Below are positions 8,881 to 20,192 of a DNA stretch of 49,988 bases, piece by piece; position 1 is the stretch's first letter; each line of letters opens with the position of its first letter. The notes beneath the pieces are model-generated. The model was not told the origin of the DNA. It did no database searches and saw only the letters and a program-made list of their open reading frames with translations. A program made the translations under genes and the position numbers. The stretch is from Chara braunii (taxonomy: Eukaryota; Streptophyta; Charophyceae; Charales; Characeae), in NCBI GenBank assembly GCA_003427395.1, contig BFEA01000123.1:1275929-1325916 (forward strand), given 5' to 3'.

Positions 8881-10030
8881 GATCGCTCACGTGACTTACC
8901 TGATATATCTGGTTACTAGCCTTGCCGCAGTTGGTGTGTTTCGAGAGAGCGGGGCCGCATGGTCAGTGGGGGTTGGTGCTACCTTTGCACGACTATTGCT
9001 TCGATATCACGCTCGGTATTGGCTCGACATCAACATGTTTCAGGTTCGGTAATGACTCGGCGTCCGTACGGTACAGCCCACTGCAGTTCAGGACAGTTGC
9101 CTCAGGTTCGGTGTTGATTCGGCGTTGGCACGACACTGCTCGATATGTGTCTCAGATGCGGGTTAAGTTCAATGTCCACATCGGGTTGCACTGCCGCGAC
9201 ACTACTACTTTGTGTGATCACTAGTTTGGCGCCGAGACAAAATTCCGCGGTTTGGTACTTTTCCTTTGATACGGTCACTGGTCCGACATTGATGAGACTC
9301 GCAGCAGCCTCTTGCTACTATTTGGTGTTGTACTACTCCAGCTTGGTGTTGATTAGTGATACGGATTTGGCTCAACGACGGTCTGGTCACGCTGGTTCAA
9401 GTTTGGTACAGTATACTGATTCTAGACAAGTTCGACGACGGTACCACTGCAGATTGGTCAATGATACGGCATAGGCAAGGTACTGCGGCAGCGTACTATA
9501 GCCTGTTCCTTTTCTTTTCAAGCTCAGTAACTGGTGATCAGAGACACTGCAACTTGACTTTGTTCATTCCGCTCTACTCTGGCTCGACACTGGCCGTGTA
9601 GCAGTCTCGTGGATTTTTCACTGGTACAAACCTGCTATACGAATCTACCTGGCATATTTTTGTTGATACAGATCTCACTGGGCCTGGTGCCTGGCCCATT
9701 TTTTCCCAATGCAGGCCACACAGACCTGGTACGGGGCCTGCTTTTGCCAATGCGGAGTAAACTGGCAGTCTCTTGAGGTCACGGCCTCTGGTACCAGGAG
9801 AATATAACGAGGATTAACTGGTCTGGTAGGACATTCAGACAGGGGCAGTCTCTCGCAACATGCAAGGTGTACCCCGCCCACGTCGCTTATACTTATGATG
9901 TCAACGAGGGGTGTGTGCAAGGGGTACCCGCCCACTAACACGGGCATTTCGGAGGGACTCGGTGAGAGCAAGGTGTACCCGCGTATGCAAGCACGGGGGA
10001 GGCGCGTTGGCGCTCAGATGGTTACTCGCG
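8881..10030. other. Unassigned stretch, no gene recognised
   Basis: Words such as GGTTCGGT and GATTCGGC recur loosely between 8990 and 9470, suggesting an old degenerate repeat. Frames are short, with no recognisable motifs. Confidence 0.4.
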
Positions 10031-10430
10031 TGTGAGAGGGAGAGGGAGAGAGAAGGGGACTGCACAGTGGGAGCGAGAGACTGTGTGTGAGAGGGAGAGT
10101 GAGAGAGAAGGGGACCGCACAGCGGGAGTGAGAGACTGCGTGTGAGAGGGAGAGTGAGAGAGAAGGGGACTGGACAGCGGGAGTGAGAGACTGTGTGTGA
10201 GAGGGAGTGACTGTAAAGAGAGAGAGAGAGAAGAACTGAGCAGTGTGAGAAAGAGGGACTGAAGTGTGAGAGGGAGTGACTGTGCAGAGAGAGAGAGTGC
10301 GCAGTGTAAGAGAGAGAGAGTGCACAGTGAGAGAGAGTGTGTGCAGAGTGAGAGAGAGTGTGTGCAGAGTGAGAGAGAGTAGGTGCAGTGCGATGGAGAG
10401 TGAGTGACACGTGTGAGAGAGAGAAAGACT
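10031..10430. repeat. Purine-rich 55-bp tandem repeat
   Basis: The motif TGTGAGAGGG starts at 10031, 10086, 10141 and 10196, a regular 55-bp period built on GAGAGGGAGAG and AAGGGGAC. After that the array degrades into GAGA and GTGTG runs to about 10430. The Ser/Leu-rich minus-strand frames here are composition artefacts. Confidence 0.85.
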
Positions 10431-10445
10431 CCGCTTTATTTTTAC

Positions 10446-10487
10446 TTTTTTTTTTTTTTTTTTTTNCTTTTTTTTTTTTTTTTTTTT
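10446..10487. repeat. Poly(T) tract broken by one ambiguous base
   Basis: Twenty T's (10446-10465), N at 10466, C, then twenty T's. On the minus strand this could be the tail of a retroposed copy. The lone N also looks like a joined sequencing gap. Confidence 0.8.
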
Positions 10488-11318
10488 AATAATTCATCGA
10501 TTTCGGACTTCACGCTCCTGGCGTTGCTCGCCTCCGGATACTTTCAAGTTCGAACGTTTAAACTGACCGCTTGGTGGAGAGGTCACAAGGACAAGAAGAA
10601 CGTGGCGATCAAGCAGGGCACAAATGATCAGAGAGCCGAAGCAATCAGTGAGCTGGATGCGCCCTACAAATGGTTGCCAAAGAGGCGGTCAACTAATAAA
10701 TCGAGCCAATGAAATTGCAGGCTGTCAGGTTATAAGTAGTTGGGTTGAAGCTACGACAGCCAGCCACTGAACTGCAGATTGTTAAGGTAGCCGCTGCTCC
10801 CATCGATTCGCGCGCAGTCAACACACTGTCAACCATACTTCAGCTCACTAGACCGGTGAGCAACTGGGCGGCAGTGCTCGAACAACAAGGGCTTGTCACC
10901 TGCGGAACGGGCGAAAATGGAGTAATTAGGCATATTCGATCTGCCATTATGGCAGCATTTGAGTGTGCGACGTTGACATGCCGGGCGACCCCTGCCACCT
11001 GAGAGTAACCAAGCATTTGTAACCTGCTGATCACACGAATGAGGGCCTTGCTGTGTCGTCAGTAGTGGAGCTTTGCTTGTTGATCAGCTGTCTGGTTAAG
11101 GGCTAACAACTGTCTTTCACCTTCTCTAACGGTGACTGACTATCCAAATTGGGTATCTGTGAGAGGATCTCAAGGTAATAAACGTGACCCCCCCCGCAGC
11201 CGGGTAATTAATGACTGAGTCACGTCCACCATGTGTCACGTTTCTACAGCGAGCTACCTGTCACTATACACCTCGATTTCACAGTAAGCCACCTCTCCCT
11301 GTGCGTTGTGTCACTTTA
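10488..11318. other. Unassigned stretch, no gene recognised
   Basis: Only short unsupported frames are present, and I see no repeats or RNA signatures. Confidence 0.4.
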
Positions 11319-11332
11319 CCCACACCCACACC

Positions 11333-11367
<35 letters not shown>

Positions 11368-11368
11368 G
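11319..11368. repeat. (CA)n microsatellite
   Basis: ACCC/CACA variants pass into an uninterrupted CA run ending at ACGCAG. Confidence 0.95.
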
Positions 11369-12941
11369 CAGCTCATTGATTAATCAGGCAGCAGATGCTC
11401 ATTAGAAAACCAGACATTCACTACTCAAAGGCAGCGCAGAGAACTGTGCCCGTCCAGACGGGCTTGAGCTCTCAGTTGCATGCGCGTCTGATTTCAGACC
11501 ACTAGGGAGTATGCATGCTTCGCGACCTGCAGATGGAATCAAAGTCTTGCATTTGGGATGATTTGGCTGAACAGCGAGAACACCACCTTGTTGATTGACA
11601 TGCTGTTATCTGCCTCCGAATCACTCCTCGATTGACTGGTGATTATTTTATTTATCAATAATACTTACAGATCTTATCTGGTTGTCTTGTCACCCTTCTG
11701 TTTGTTTGGCAATGAACTGTTCTGAAGCAAAGGGGGCAAAACCCTCATGATCCGTCCAAGCATGAAGTCTAAACTCACCCAACAGATGCGAGTGCTTTAA
11801 TTGGGCAGGACAATTTGTCTTTTTCCGTGACTAAGTAATGATATGGAATTCTCCCAAGAGAAGGGGGAGTGGTAGGTGGCTCTCAAAGGTTACCCTGCTG
11901 GTCGCTGAGGACCTCCAAAGCGGGCGCGGCGAGTGACAGGCGTCGTTGCCCTTGGCTTCAACGAACGGTAGGCGGCCCCTCCCCGGATTTCTTGACAACG
12001 TGTCATAAGCAAGGAGGAGCTTGCTAATTCTGGAACCCCCTGGGCGTCACATATGCGACGAACCACTTTCTGTAATGCGCGATTTTTTGCACAGTTGCAA
12101 TGAGGGGTCCTAAGTTGGGAAGGTTGGGCCAATTATGGGAGATCGGGATCGGTGAGAAATTGCATCGGTGTCCTTGCTTTTTCGTCTTTTCCTTCGCTTC
12201 TTTTCGAATGGCTGGGCTCGGAGCTGGGCGTGTTCTGGGATGGCCGGTTGATTGATTGGTCGGCTGGATGGCTGGTGCGCCTTCGTGCGCGCGATTAATA
12301 AATGTTGACGTCGTTTTTCTCGCTTCGGTTTCGATCTTTTGGGCGCACATATCGCGCGAAAATTTGCCTTGTTCTTTTCAAATTTTTCTTTCAAATCTTT
12401 CTCGAATTTTGTCGAGCCCCGATGGCTCTCGGAATTTCGGACTTTCTTCCCGGAACCTGTACTTTTGCTTTTCGCATTAGTCAAGAATTTAGGAATTTTG
12501 TAATTAGGACTTTCTTTTGCCGCGCGGCGCCCTTAATTGCTTACGTGCTTCTTTTTTTTGTGGCTGCAACAGAATCCTGATTAGTCGGCGACTTTAATCG
12601 AGTGTGTAACTCTAATCTTGGGTTGGCGCCATTGTAACTGTATCTTTCTTCTTGCTCTTCGTCCTTCCCGCCCTCCTTCTCTTTCTTTCGCTGCGTTTTT
12701 GAAACTACGGACTGCATGCTCAGATCGATGCGTGGAGAGTGGCTACGTCCCACACGCCGCGGCCCGGTCACGCAGAACGTAGGCACTCCCTCGCTAATCT
12801 CCCCTCTAAGTCTTGGTAATTCCGTGTTCTTCGCGCATGCATGCACGCTATAAATTTCAGTTGCGCGATTAGTTAACTCTCTTAATCAGTTGTTGGAAGC
12901 TCGGGGTTGCGTGATCAGGAAGGGTCAGCACACGAGCGAAG
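11369..12941. other. Unassigned stretch before the 3' LTR
   Basis: No recognisable protein motif is present. The frames at 12110-12580 on either strand are Lys/Arg- or Phe-rich and unsupported. If the element were intact a polypurine tract would be expected just before 12942. Only a weak purine cluster (AGGAAGGG near 12917-12924) is present. Confidence 0.4.
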
Positions 12942-14444
12942 TAAGAGGTGAGTAGAGCAGGAGTCGGGCGACCCGATGAGCTGGTGCCGAACGCGCGGGG
13001 TTGATGCAGGCCACGACGGACTGTGGGCGCGGGCGAACCTGACGGGTGCGGGAGGACTAAGCGGGGTGACGACTTCGTGGGTTGGTGCGCGACGACGGAC
13101 TGTCCGCATTAGAGAAGAAGAGAGAGAGAGAGAGAGAGAGTTGAGGTTGATGGATGCGGTTTTGCTATTTCTTCTATCTTTTCTCCCTCCTGTCTTTTGT
13201 ACATAAGTTTTGATTTCGGCTCCGGGCAGCTTGCCCGTTCTTTTCAATTTCTCGAAATTTGAACCTTGGGTTTTTGCTTACATTTGCCCTCGCGACTTTC
13301 CCCTCTTTGATGTGCTATGTGTATGATTAGGGAATGGATGGATGTATAGATGCCATGTTTGATTATCTATCTTTTTGCTGAGAAACCCTTGTCTTTGCTT
13401 TTGTTGGTCGCATTCGACGCACTCGTGTGTGGGATAGGGATTTTGCGCAATCGATAATCCTGTCCTTATCTCTGCTCGTTTTTGTGATCAAGCAGTTTGT
13501 GATCATTGCATATTGCATAACTCATACATCAGGAAGTGATTAGGCGGTCGGATCCTGGGCTCGATGAACGCCGCGCGAGGACACGTGTAAGACGCGATCC
13601 AAGTTGCGCACTTACACATATCCCCGTGTGTCGACTCAACGGGTCCATCAATCCGTCCGATTGAGAGCGGCCATCCCGATATCCGCAACGACGCAATAAT
13701 TTCGTACAAGCACGCGTAGGTCCGACGACAGTCACGCGGCCTGCACGTACTCGCACGCAACGACCGTGATCCGCCCTTAGGCAACTCATAACTCGCAATG
13801 TCATGATGACGCGATCCTGGGATTCTGACTCATCCTACGACCCGAACTACTTCACCCCCTTGATAAACGAACTCCTCCGACAAAGATACCCCTGCCACAC
13901 CGAGAATCGACTGTGTCCTCGGGAGTTCCACTACGCCACCTCTAGCAATCCCCGGTGCTCTGATTTTCCATCTCCCGACCACACCTACTACTTCATCCAC
14001 CTGGGGTTTGTCGTCATCGCCACTAGTTTCCCTCCTTTTCGCCTCCTTGTCCCGTATCATCAACTCAGCGTCGTTCCGTGGCCAGCCATAGCCCCCTATT
14101 GGCCCAACACGCCCTACGGAAATTGCCGACGTGGCGGCGAACGAAGAACCCCGGAATTCCGAAGGCCCAACCCAAACACGCAGCGGCCTGCGCCGCGTGG
14201 CGGCCCTCGACAGCCCAACTTTTCAGGACCACCTCCTCCGCGGAGAGACTTCCCCGTTAGTCGTCGCCCACAGTACCCAGGCCCCATCGGGCCTTGAGTC
14301 CCTTGCGCACTCACCCCTTTTCCGCCTAATTGCATTCACACCCCTGAGACTTCCCCACTTTCCCTAGAAATCCTTGGCACACCCCTTTTCGCACTTCCAG
14401 ACCCCCATCCCACTCCGATCAGGAAGTCGCGCTGGGCGTGAGGT
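12942..14444 (+). repeat. 3' LTR (second copy)
   Basis: This copy aligns end to end with 569-2067, ending at GGGCGTGAGGTT. The next bases (TGGGCGTCAC) do not resemble the primer-binding site that follows the first copy, as expected for the downstream LTR. Divergence from the first copy shows the insertion is not very recent, if both repeats come from one event. Confidence 0.82.
13803..14297 (+). CDS. 164-aa open frame inside the 3' LTR
   Basis: Same length and layout as the frame in the 5' LTR, beginning MMTRSWDSD and ending TGA instead of TAA. There are 21 base differences over 495 positions: 11 replacements (for example D to N, C to Y, L to S), 9 silent and the stop-codon change. There are no indels. 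No family is recognised. The evidence is the same conserved openness discussed for the upstream copy. Confidence 0.25.
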   Translation: MMTRSWDSDSSYDPNYFTPLINELLRQRYPCHTENRLCPREFHYATSSNPRCSDFPSPDHTYYFIHLGFVVIATSFPPFRLLVPYHQLSVVPWPAIAPYWPNTPYGNCRRGGERRTPEFRRPNPNTQRPAPRGGPRQPNFSGPPPPRRDFPVSRRPQYPGPIGP

Positions 14445-15473
14445 TTGGGCGTCACAGTGTCCCTAAGTCGAAGGGCAGAATTTTTTTGATTCCCCACCCT
14501 TTTGCGGCCGTGTGATGTTTTTATTTTGCAATTACCCTTTTTTTTTTTTCCAAGTCCAAGTGTTGTAGAGGCCAGTCAGTGTGTGCACAGTGATCACCTG
14601 GAGCTGTGAGTCGTGGGTGTCCTAGAATATGAGAGTCATATAATGAGACCACCTCCCAACCCATCCTCACGTCAATACTCCTAGCACACCCCCTATCCCA
14701 CTATTCTACCTCAGTGTGACCAGCACTCAAGACCATTGCCCTACCAACGGGCAGGCAACTTGGACCAAACAGCAGTGATAGGCACCAGGGTTGATAGATT
14801 GCCCAGCCCTGGTGGAAGCAGAATCAGACGAACCTTCTTGAATGGGAACTTCGGACGCCAGGCCCAGACAATGAACTACAGGCCCCATATATATATAGCC
14901 ACCAGACATTTCTATACGAATGTCAGTAGGAACTGCACCCAATGGCACCCTATCCAACCTACTTGAACCTACTGCAGGCACTAGACCCCACCAGTGACTA
15001 GCTCCCCGGCCTATTTTTTGTGTATATATTATGTAAATCAGTGTAGACAGTATCATGTGTGGAACCTTGTGTATGTAACCTGTAGGCGATATATAATTCA
15101 CAAGCTGTGTGTATGCCCGAAAGCTATGTGTACTATGTGAATCATGTATCGAGGAGAGAACGGGCCAGTTGGACAAGGACCCCCCCTTCAAGGACCAAAC
15201 CAAGCTTGAACCCGTGACCTTGTAACATGTAATGAGCAACTACCGGAAATGGAATGATCGTGTGATATGCCAAACTGGGGAGAACATCAGAACACCCAAG
15301 ACCAACACCCAAAGCAAACTCTGTGAAACTCACAACCAACATACAACACCGTGGACTACCCTTGGGTGGTGCGCAGGCAGTGTCTGTAATAGTACCATGC
15401 GTCAGCCCAAGGGGATGTGTGTCCAGCCGTGCGTCAATCTAACGCCCTGCCGGTGTCCATGCGCAAGGTTGTG
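14445..15473. other. Unassigned stretch, no gene recognised
   Basis: A T tract lies near 14540 and TATATA runs near 14890 and 15025. The long minus-strand frame here (14727-15239) has no motif or plausible composition, and I leave it out. Confidence 0.4.
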
Positions 15474-15547
15474 GGGTTTTGAAAATGTAACCTTATACCA
15501 CAATGCGCATTTCCAACCGGTGATCTAACCATTGAGCTACATCAACT
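15474..15547 (-). repeat. tRNA-like sequence, probable SINE head
   Basis: On the minus strand, TAGCTCAATGGTTAGA (15539-15524) matches the pol III A box. GGTTACATTTTC (15492-15481) lies at tRNA spacing in the B-box position but departs from GGTTCGANNCC. The acceptor ends do not pair, so it is not a functional tRNA gene. Confidence 0.45.
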
Positions 15548-15716
15548 GGACAATTTTGCAATTACCCTCATCGGCCAGAGTTTTCGAAACAACCCTTTGG
15601 ACTGAGGCGAGAACCCCCGTTTCGCCCTGGCGGTTCAACCCCCGCCCAAAATGCTCGGTCACGCCCCATTACTCTGATTTGTGCTCCCCCGGGTACGGGA
15701 CGCTGCGCTGGGTGTG
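15548..15716 (+). repeat. Possible diverged LTR 3' end
   Basis: The segment ends TGCGCTGGGTGTGAGGTT, close to the LTR ends at 2067 and 14444 (CGCGCTGGGCGTGAGGTT at the latter). A C-rich run precedes it, as in the LTRs. No primer-binding site follows. It may be a relic LTR from a related family, on limited evidence. Confidence 0.3.
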
Positions 15717-15726
15717 AGGTTGCATA

Positions 15727-16600
15727 TCACAAGCAGGGCAACAATTTGGCGCTCAGGCTCCAGAATTGTTGAACCCCAATTTCTTTTAGACTGTGTGATA
15801 ACCAAACCATGTCACTTTCAACAAAAAAAAAATCATGGTTCATCTCCTCTTTCCAGAGGTAATGTGAGACCAATTGCAGTCCTTGATGTAGTGAAGGGGG
15901 GTTGAGCTGCAAACTAGCTCTCCGATACCGAAGGGTTGACAAGACATCATTGTTGATGGCTATCGGACGGCCTAAAAGGCTGGCCCCCTTGTATTGAGTC
16001 CAAGGTCGTAATATTGCGAATAGACCAGCCAAGGATAATGAAGAATCCTGCATTAATTGAGGATAAAAAGATACCTGACAGTGTACCCCGGCAAGCGCTC
16101 ATGCTGAGTAGGAACACCACCCGTAAACCCCAATGGTGTGGAGGGTGTACACCCTGCGGAATCAGGACCGAAGATTTGGACCAGTTCACAGCTGCTTGTG
16201 ACAGTTGACAAAACAGTACAGTAACTATCGTATCCCTCAAGGCAAAAAAGGCATGATCAGTCAAAGGGGTGAAAGCCATAGAATGGTTGGCACATGCTTC
16301 CAATTTCAACCATTCTCCAGACGAAAGCAAAAAGCATGGATTATATGGGTTGGATTTTATCAAGCTATGCATGATTTCAACATACAAAAGGTGAAGGTAT
16401 GGCGCAACCTGACAGCCTTGTCCAACTGATCTATGCTGCTGAATCGGTGGAGACAACACCCATTGACACAGAGGTAGCTTCATGCATTAAACTACGGATA
16501 ACATCTTTAAACTTCAGGTCCAACCCAAAAGCAGAGAGAATGGTTGGGCAAATCCGATTGTACGAAAATGTTTGGGGACAAGGTTGAGCAATAAATGCTC
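15727..16600 (-). pseudogene. LINE reverse transcriptase relic D
   Basis: Reading from 16483 downward, the minus strand keeps RT landmarks of plant L1 elements: RSVGQGCQVAPYLHLL (compare RQGCPLSPYLF), a degenerate catalytic region ACANHSMAF where FADD is expected, AVNWSKSSVLI, and in the next frame (16053-15727) LLGRPIAINNDVLSTLRY and LWKEE. At least one frameshift is present and the catalytic aspartates are gone. It belongs to a different lineage or age class from LINEs A-C. Confidence 0.65.
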
Positions 16601-16629
16601 CCCCAAAGAGGGGTGTGTTTCACAATGAG

Positions 16630-18963
16630 GTTTATAACTTAGTGACGTACGTGGCTTCTTCACAACAGATTGCACGGTGGATGCGACAGAAAAAGGAGGA
16701 TAAAATTAGCCTGGATGACAAAACCTACACAATTTTTTTTCGTTCGTGGATGTAAGAGAATAAATTTTTCGAATGGAGAGAGGCTCACAGGTAAAAAATT
16801 TTCTGGATACGTTGTATGTACGTGCCAGTGGCTGCCTTGCCGTATGTAGCAACAGCAGTCAAGAAAGCGTTCGGGGTTATTTTTAAAGAGTATGATATGT
16901 ATACAGAAGTCACAACGCCGGAGCTAATCAACATACGATTTGATTTAGAAGCAGGAGCACGTACCCGCTACAAACCTTATTTAATCATTGATATGAAAAA
17001 TAGTGGTTATGTGGAGATTGAGATAGTCAACGCCCAGACACCGTGGTGTCGAGCGTGTAGGCAATATTTCCATACGGATGGCGATGACGCTTGCCGGGCT
17101 AAAACCAAAACGAGGCTGACAGCGAAAGGCAAAGGGGCCCAAGACCCTCATCCCGATGGTCCTAGGTCAGACATAGAAGGAGAAAAAGAGGCAGAAAAGG
17201 GTGTCCCCTCAACTGAGGCTCAAGGCGTGGAGAAGACGAAGAAAAAAGCGAAAGAGAAAGCCCCTGGAGGGGAAGGGGAACAGAAAAAGACAGACGGAAA
17301 CTGTCCCCGCCCAGACGAAGAAATGGAAGATGCGGGGGGGAAGGTGAAAGAGAAGGAAGGTGACTTGGGTTCACGGGCGGAGGAAAAGGAGGAAGCACAC
17401 CAGAAAGGGATAGGAGATGGGAAACCATCCTCAACCCCTTACAAAGATGCTCTTTGTACCCCCCCCGCCAAAGCGAGAAATAAGAAGAATCCCAAGATAA
17501 GAAAGAGGAAGGAAGCCAAGGCAAAACCAACGAAGGAGTGGAGATTGAACTTGAAAGCTAAAATCCCATAAGATAAGAAAGCCCCTGAGGAACAGTCAAG
17601 AGAAGAAGGAGGAGGGGTCTGGGAAGGAGACGCACGAAAAACAGATGTTAATGAAGGAGAAAGAGAAGGCCGACAAGGAAGTAGAAGGGAAGGAAATTGG
17701 GCAGGTATTACAAGGAGTTACGAGAGAAGAAACTACAACGAAAGGGAATTACTCTCCCTCTAGCCCAACAAATCCCTACCAAACGCATATGAAGGAAACC
17801 AGAATCCCCTCAGCAGTGAGGGGGCGTCTGGTCAAAGTCCCAAGGCCCCAATCCTAAGCCCAACCCTAGGCTCAAAACACTCACCGATCGACACAAAATC
17901 GTCTGAAGAAACGGGGGAGGCCGTGGAAACACTCACTCACCTCTTCATAGGAACGATGTCCCACGTCTCAATATACAACAACGAGACATACGAGGAAGCA
18001 CAGTCCAAAGAGAAAGCGGCTATAGATTACGGTCTGCGAAGGAGTTCAGGAGCAAGGAAACTCACCTCAAACGACGAAGATGGGAATACAGACTCAGACA
18101 GAGACAAGGACGAGGGTAACGAGGAAGAGCAGGAACATGAATTTTATTCTCCGACTAAAGGAATGTTCAATACGCTGGAGAAATATGAAGATTTTACAGA
18201 AAAACAATAAGTACAAAAAGAGAAGAGGGACCCTCCCTAGCCATTTATCTTCTCTTCTCCAGCGCCGAAGGCCCCCTCCGCAAATCTGGCGAAGGGGCAA
18301 CCGAACCTGGGCACTCTTGTACCCCTTTCATCAGTAAAAAAAACAAGAATTGAAGGGTCAACTCGGCTAACCCTACAGAGAGAGGACGAGGTGGGCGGAG
18401 GACCTGAAGAAATTGTACGAAGTTCTCCTATGAAAAGAGGAAGATCTCATACCTCCCGCCCAGCCCACCGATCCTTGGCGCTAGCAGATCCCATGCGAAC
18501 TTTGTCTCGAGGAGATAAGGTAAAAGGCATGGTTCCATATTACCTTATCCCCTCATATGCTCACATGACGAACACAAACCTCAATTCATTACGATTATGA
18601 GCAGGAATGAATCCCTGCTCTTACCATCGATTCAGTTACGAAGCTGCCCATCCCCAATCATAATATGCAATTTGATAAAAATTCAAGTACACCAGAATTT
18701 GGGTGAGGTTGGTTTGCTTCCGAAACCAAAGACAGCGCGTCACTTGATAGATACGCTCGAAGGGGCAAGGCACGAGTAATGTTTGTGTTCGCAGACAATA
18801 AAACCAAATGGGATGATCTAAAAATCTATTGGGTGGAGCTTTCCTACTTGGCCTCCCCTCAGTCCGATACAGCTCAAGCCATCAGATTGTTATCCACAAT
18901 GATGGCACGAACTGTAGCTGAGTGGTTGTCACAGACTGATAACAGATAAATCTTGTTGTCAAA
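16630..18963 (+). pseudogene. LINE A ORF1 (RNA-binding protein), fragmented
   Basis: ORF1 products coat element RNA. From ~16630 broken codons read YTIFFRSW and FWIR. The open part from ATG 16816 (MYVPVAALPYVATAVKKAFG) resembles the end of a DUF4283-type domain. The knuckle CRACRQYFHTDGDDAC (C-x2-C-x4-H-x6-C) follows at about 17050-17097. A long Lys/Glu-rich linker runs to 17571, and further pieces sit at 17645-17857 and 17923-18210 (acidic, GNEEEQEHEFY). A last block near 18780-18963 (FVFADNKTKWDDLK) corresponds to the conserved C-terminal region of LINE B ORF1. Several frame changes separate the blocks. Confidence 0.7.
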
Positions 18964-19106
18964 CGCGTTCGCTGAGACACTTCACAGAAGAAGAACAGGG
19001 AAAAATTTTAATTTCTCTGTAGGGGAAATGTTCTCATCTGAGCCACTGACTACAAAGGAAGGAAACACAAACCGCATACAAACCCCGAACGGCCCAGCAA
19101 ACAAGG

Positions 19107-19942
19107 ATGGTTCTACCCAGTAGAATTAGACTTGCAAGCTGGAACATTCGAGGACGGAGATACAAACGATACTTACAAAAGACAGCGGTTGGCTTCCAGG
19201 ATTTACTCGCAACACATTCATATTACATGCCCTCAGGAAACCAAAATTTGGCCGGATAAGATGGCAGAGATTTTGAACTGGTGGGGGGGACCACAAATAT
19301 GGTCCCCGACGGTAGGGACCCAAGGAGGGGTTGCCATTCTTGTAGACAAGAATTTGAATATTGACATAATTGACTCATGTGTGGACACGGAGGGTCGCTG
19401 GGAAGGGCTTAAGATTGCAGTGGCAGACGAAGATTGGGCGGTGGTTTCGATTTATGCATCAGTTGATTATCTAGCTAGGATTATTGTTTTTGCAGATCTA
19501 CCAAAAATTATTCCCAATACTGAAAACCTCTTAATGCTAGGAGATTGGAATTGCATTATGAATCCGGGATTGGATTTCCCTAACGTTTTTCCAGTACGAG
19601 AGGATGCTTTGCTGCTAAGCTCGTTCATGGAATCCCAAGACATATCGGATGTGTACAGAACATTAAACCCAGAGTCACATGGGCTTACGTGACGAGGTCC
19701 ACGTCCATCGGCAAGAGCCCCAGTACCCATGGTCCGACCATTACTCGATATTGATGGACGTCGTCCCGACAGATATGGTGGAACGACACAGACCACCATT
19801 CAGACTCAATGTCGCTATCCTTAAAGAACCAGGGATAATTCAATGGATCGACAATCGGATGAAAGACTGGCAGTTGGCAAAGGACTTATTTAACAACCCA
19901 GAGAGTTGGGTAGACGTGGGAATAGGCATCACGGAATTATAA
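19107..19942 (+). pseudogene. LINE A ORF2, apurinic-type endonuclease domain
   Basis: This domain would nick target DNA to prime reverse transcription. It begins at ATG 19107 with RLASWNIRG (catalytic Asn at 19143). After a frameshift before ~19190 it continues with PQET (Glu at 19237), GGVAILVDKN and GDWN (Asp at 19543). After a second break near 19679 it ends with PWSDHYSILMDV (Ser-Asp-His at 19733-19741). All main EEP-family motifs survive, but in three frames, so no active protein could be made as assembled. Confidence 0.8.
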
Positions 19943-20192
19943 AAAAACAATTAGAAAGCGGCAGCACGGAATTAGAGCCGAGTTGAGTTCTCAAGAATGA
20001 AAGCGGCAGCACGGAATTAGAAAAAAAAAACAATTAGTAAAGATAGTAGAACAGACAGACTCCTGTGAGGGACCGGACCCGTTTTTGGAATATCATTGGT
20101 CGCAAAAAAGGACTAAAGCCTTGAAAGAACTCGAGGGATTGGAAATTCAAAAACAGGAGACGTGGCAGGAATGACTAAAAGTCAAGGGGATA

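Larger units (their letters stand above)
569..14444 (+). mobile_element. Degenerate Ty3/gypsy-like LTR retrotransposon
   Basis: Two ~1.5 kb direct repeats bracket a primer-binding site, gag, protease and RT in the order usual for Ty3/gypsy elements. RNase H and integrase cannot be found, and gag and pol carry a frameshift, an in-frame stop, an altered protease site and a fold-back insertion. The interval between the pol remnant (6274) and the second repeat (12942) contains two unassigned frames and long non-coding stretches that may be later insertions. Flanks 559-568 and 14445-14454 do not match, so no target-site duplication supports a single intact insertion. The two repeats might therefore come from different insertions of one family. 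Confidence 0.75.

Noticed and set aside
10031-10250. CRISPR-like array (regular 55-bp period)
   Set aside because: Units are wholly similar, with no unique spacers, and the setting is eukaryotic.
9901-10410. Ser/Leu/His-rich minus-strand frames
   Set aside because: Complement of the 55-bp purine repeat.
14727-15239. 170-residue minus-strand frame
   Set aside because: No motif, no repeat of it elsewhere in the window, and irregular composition. Chance openness is likely.
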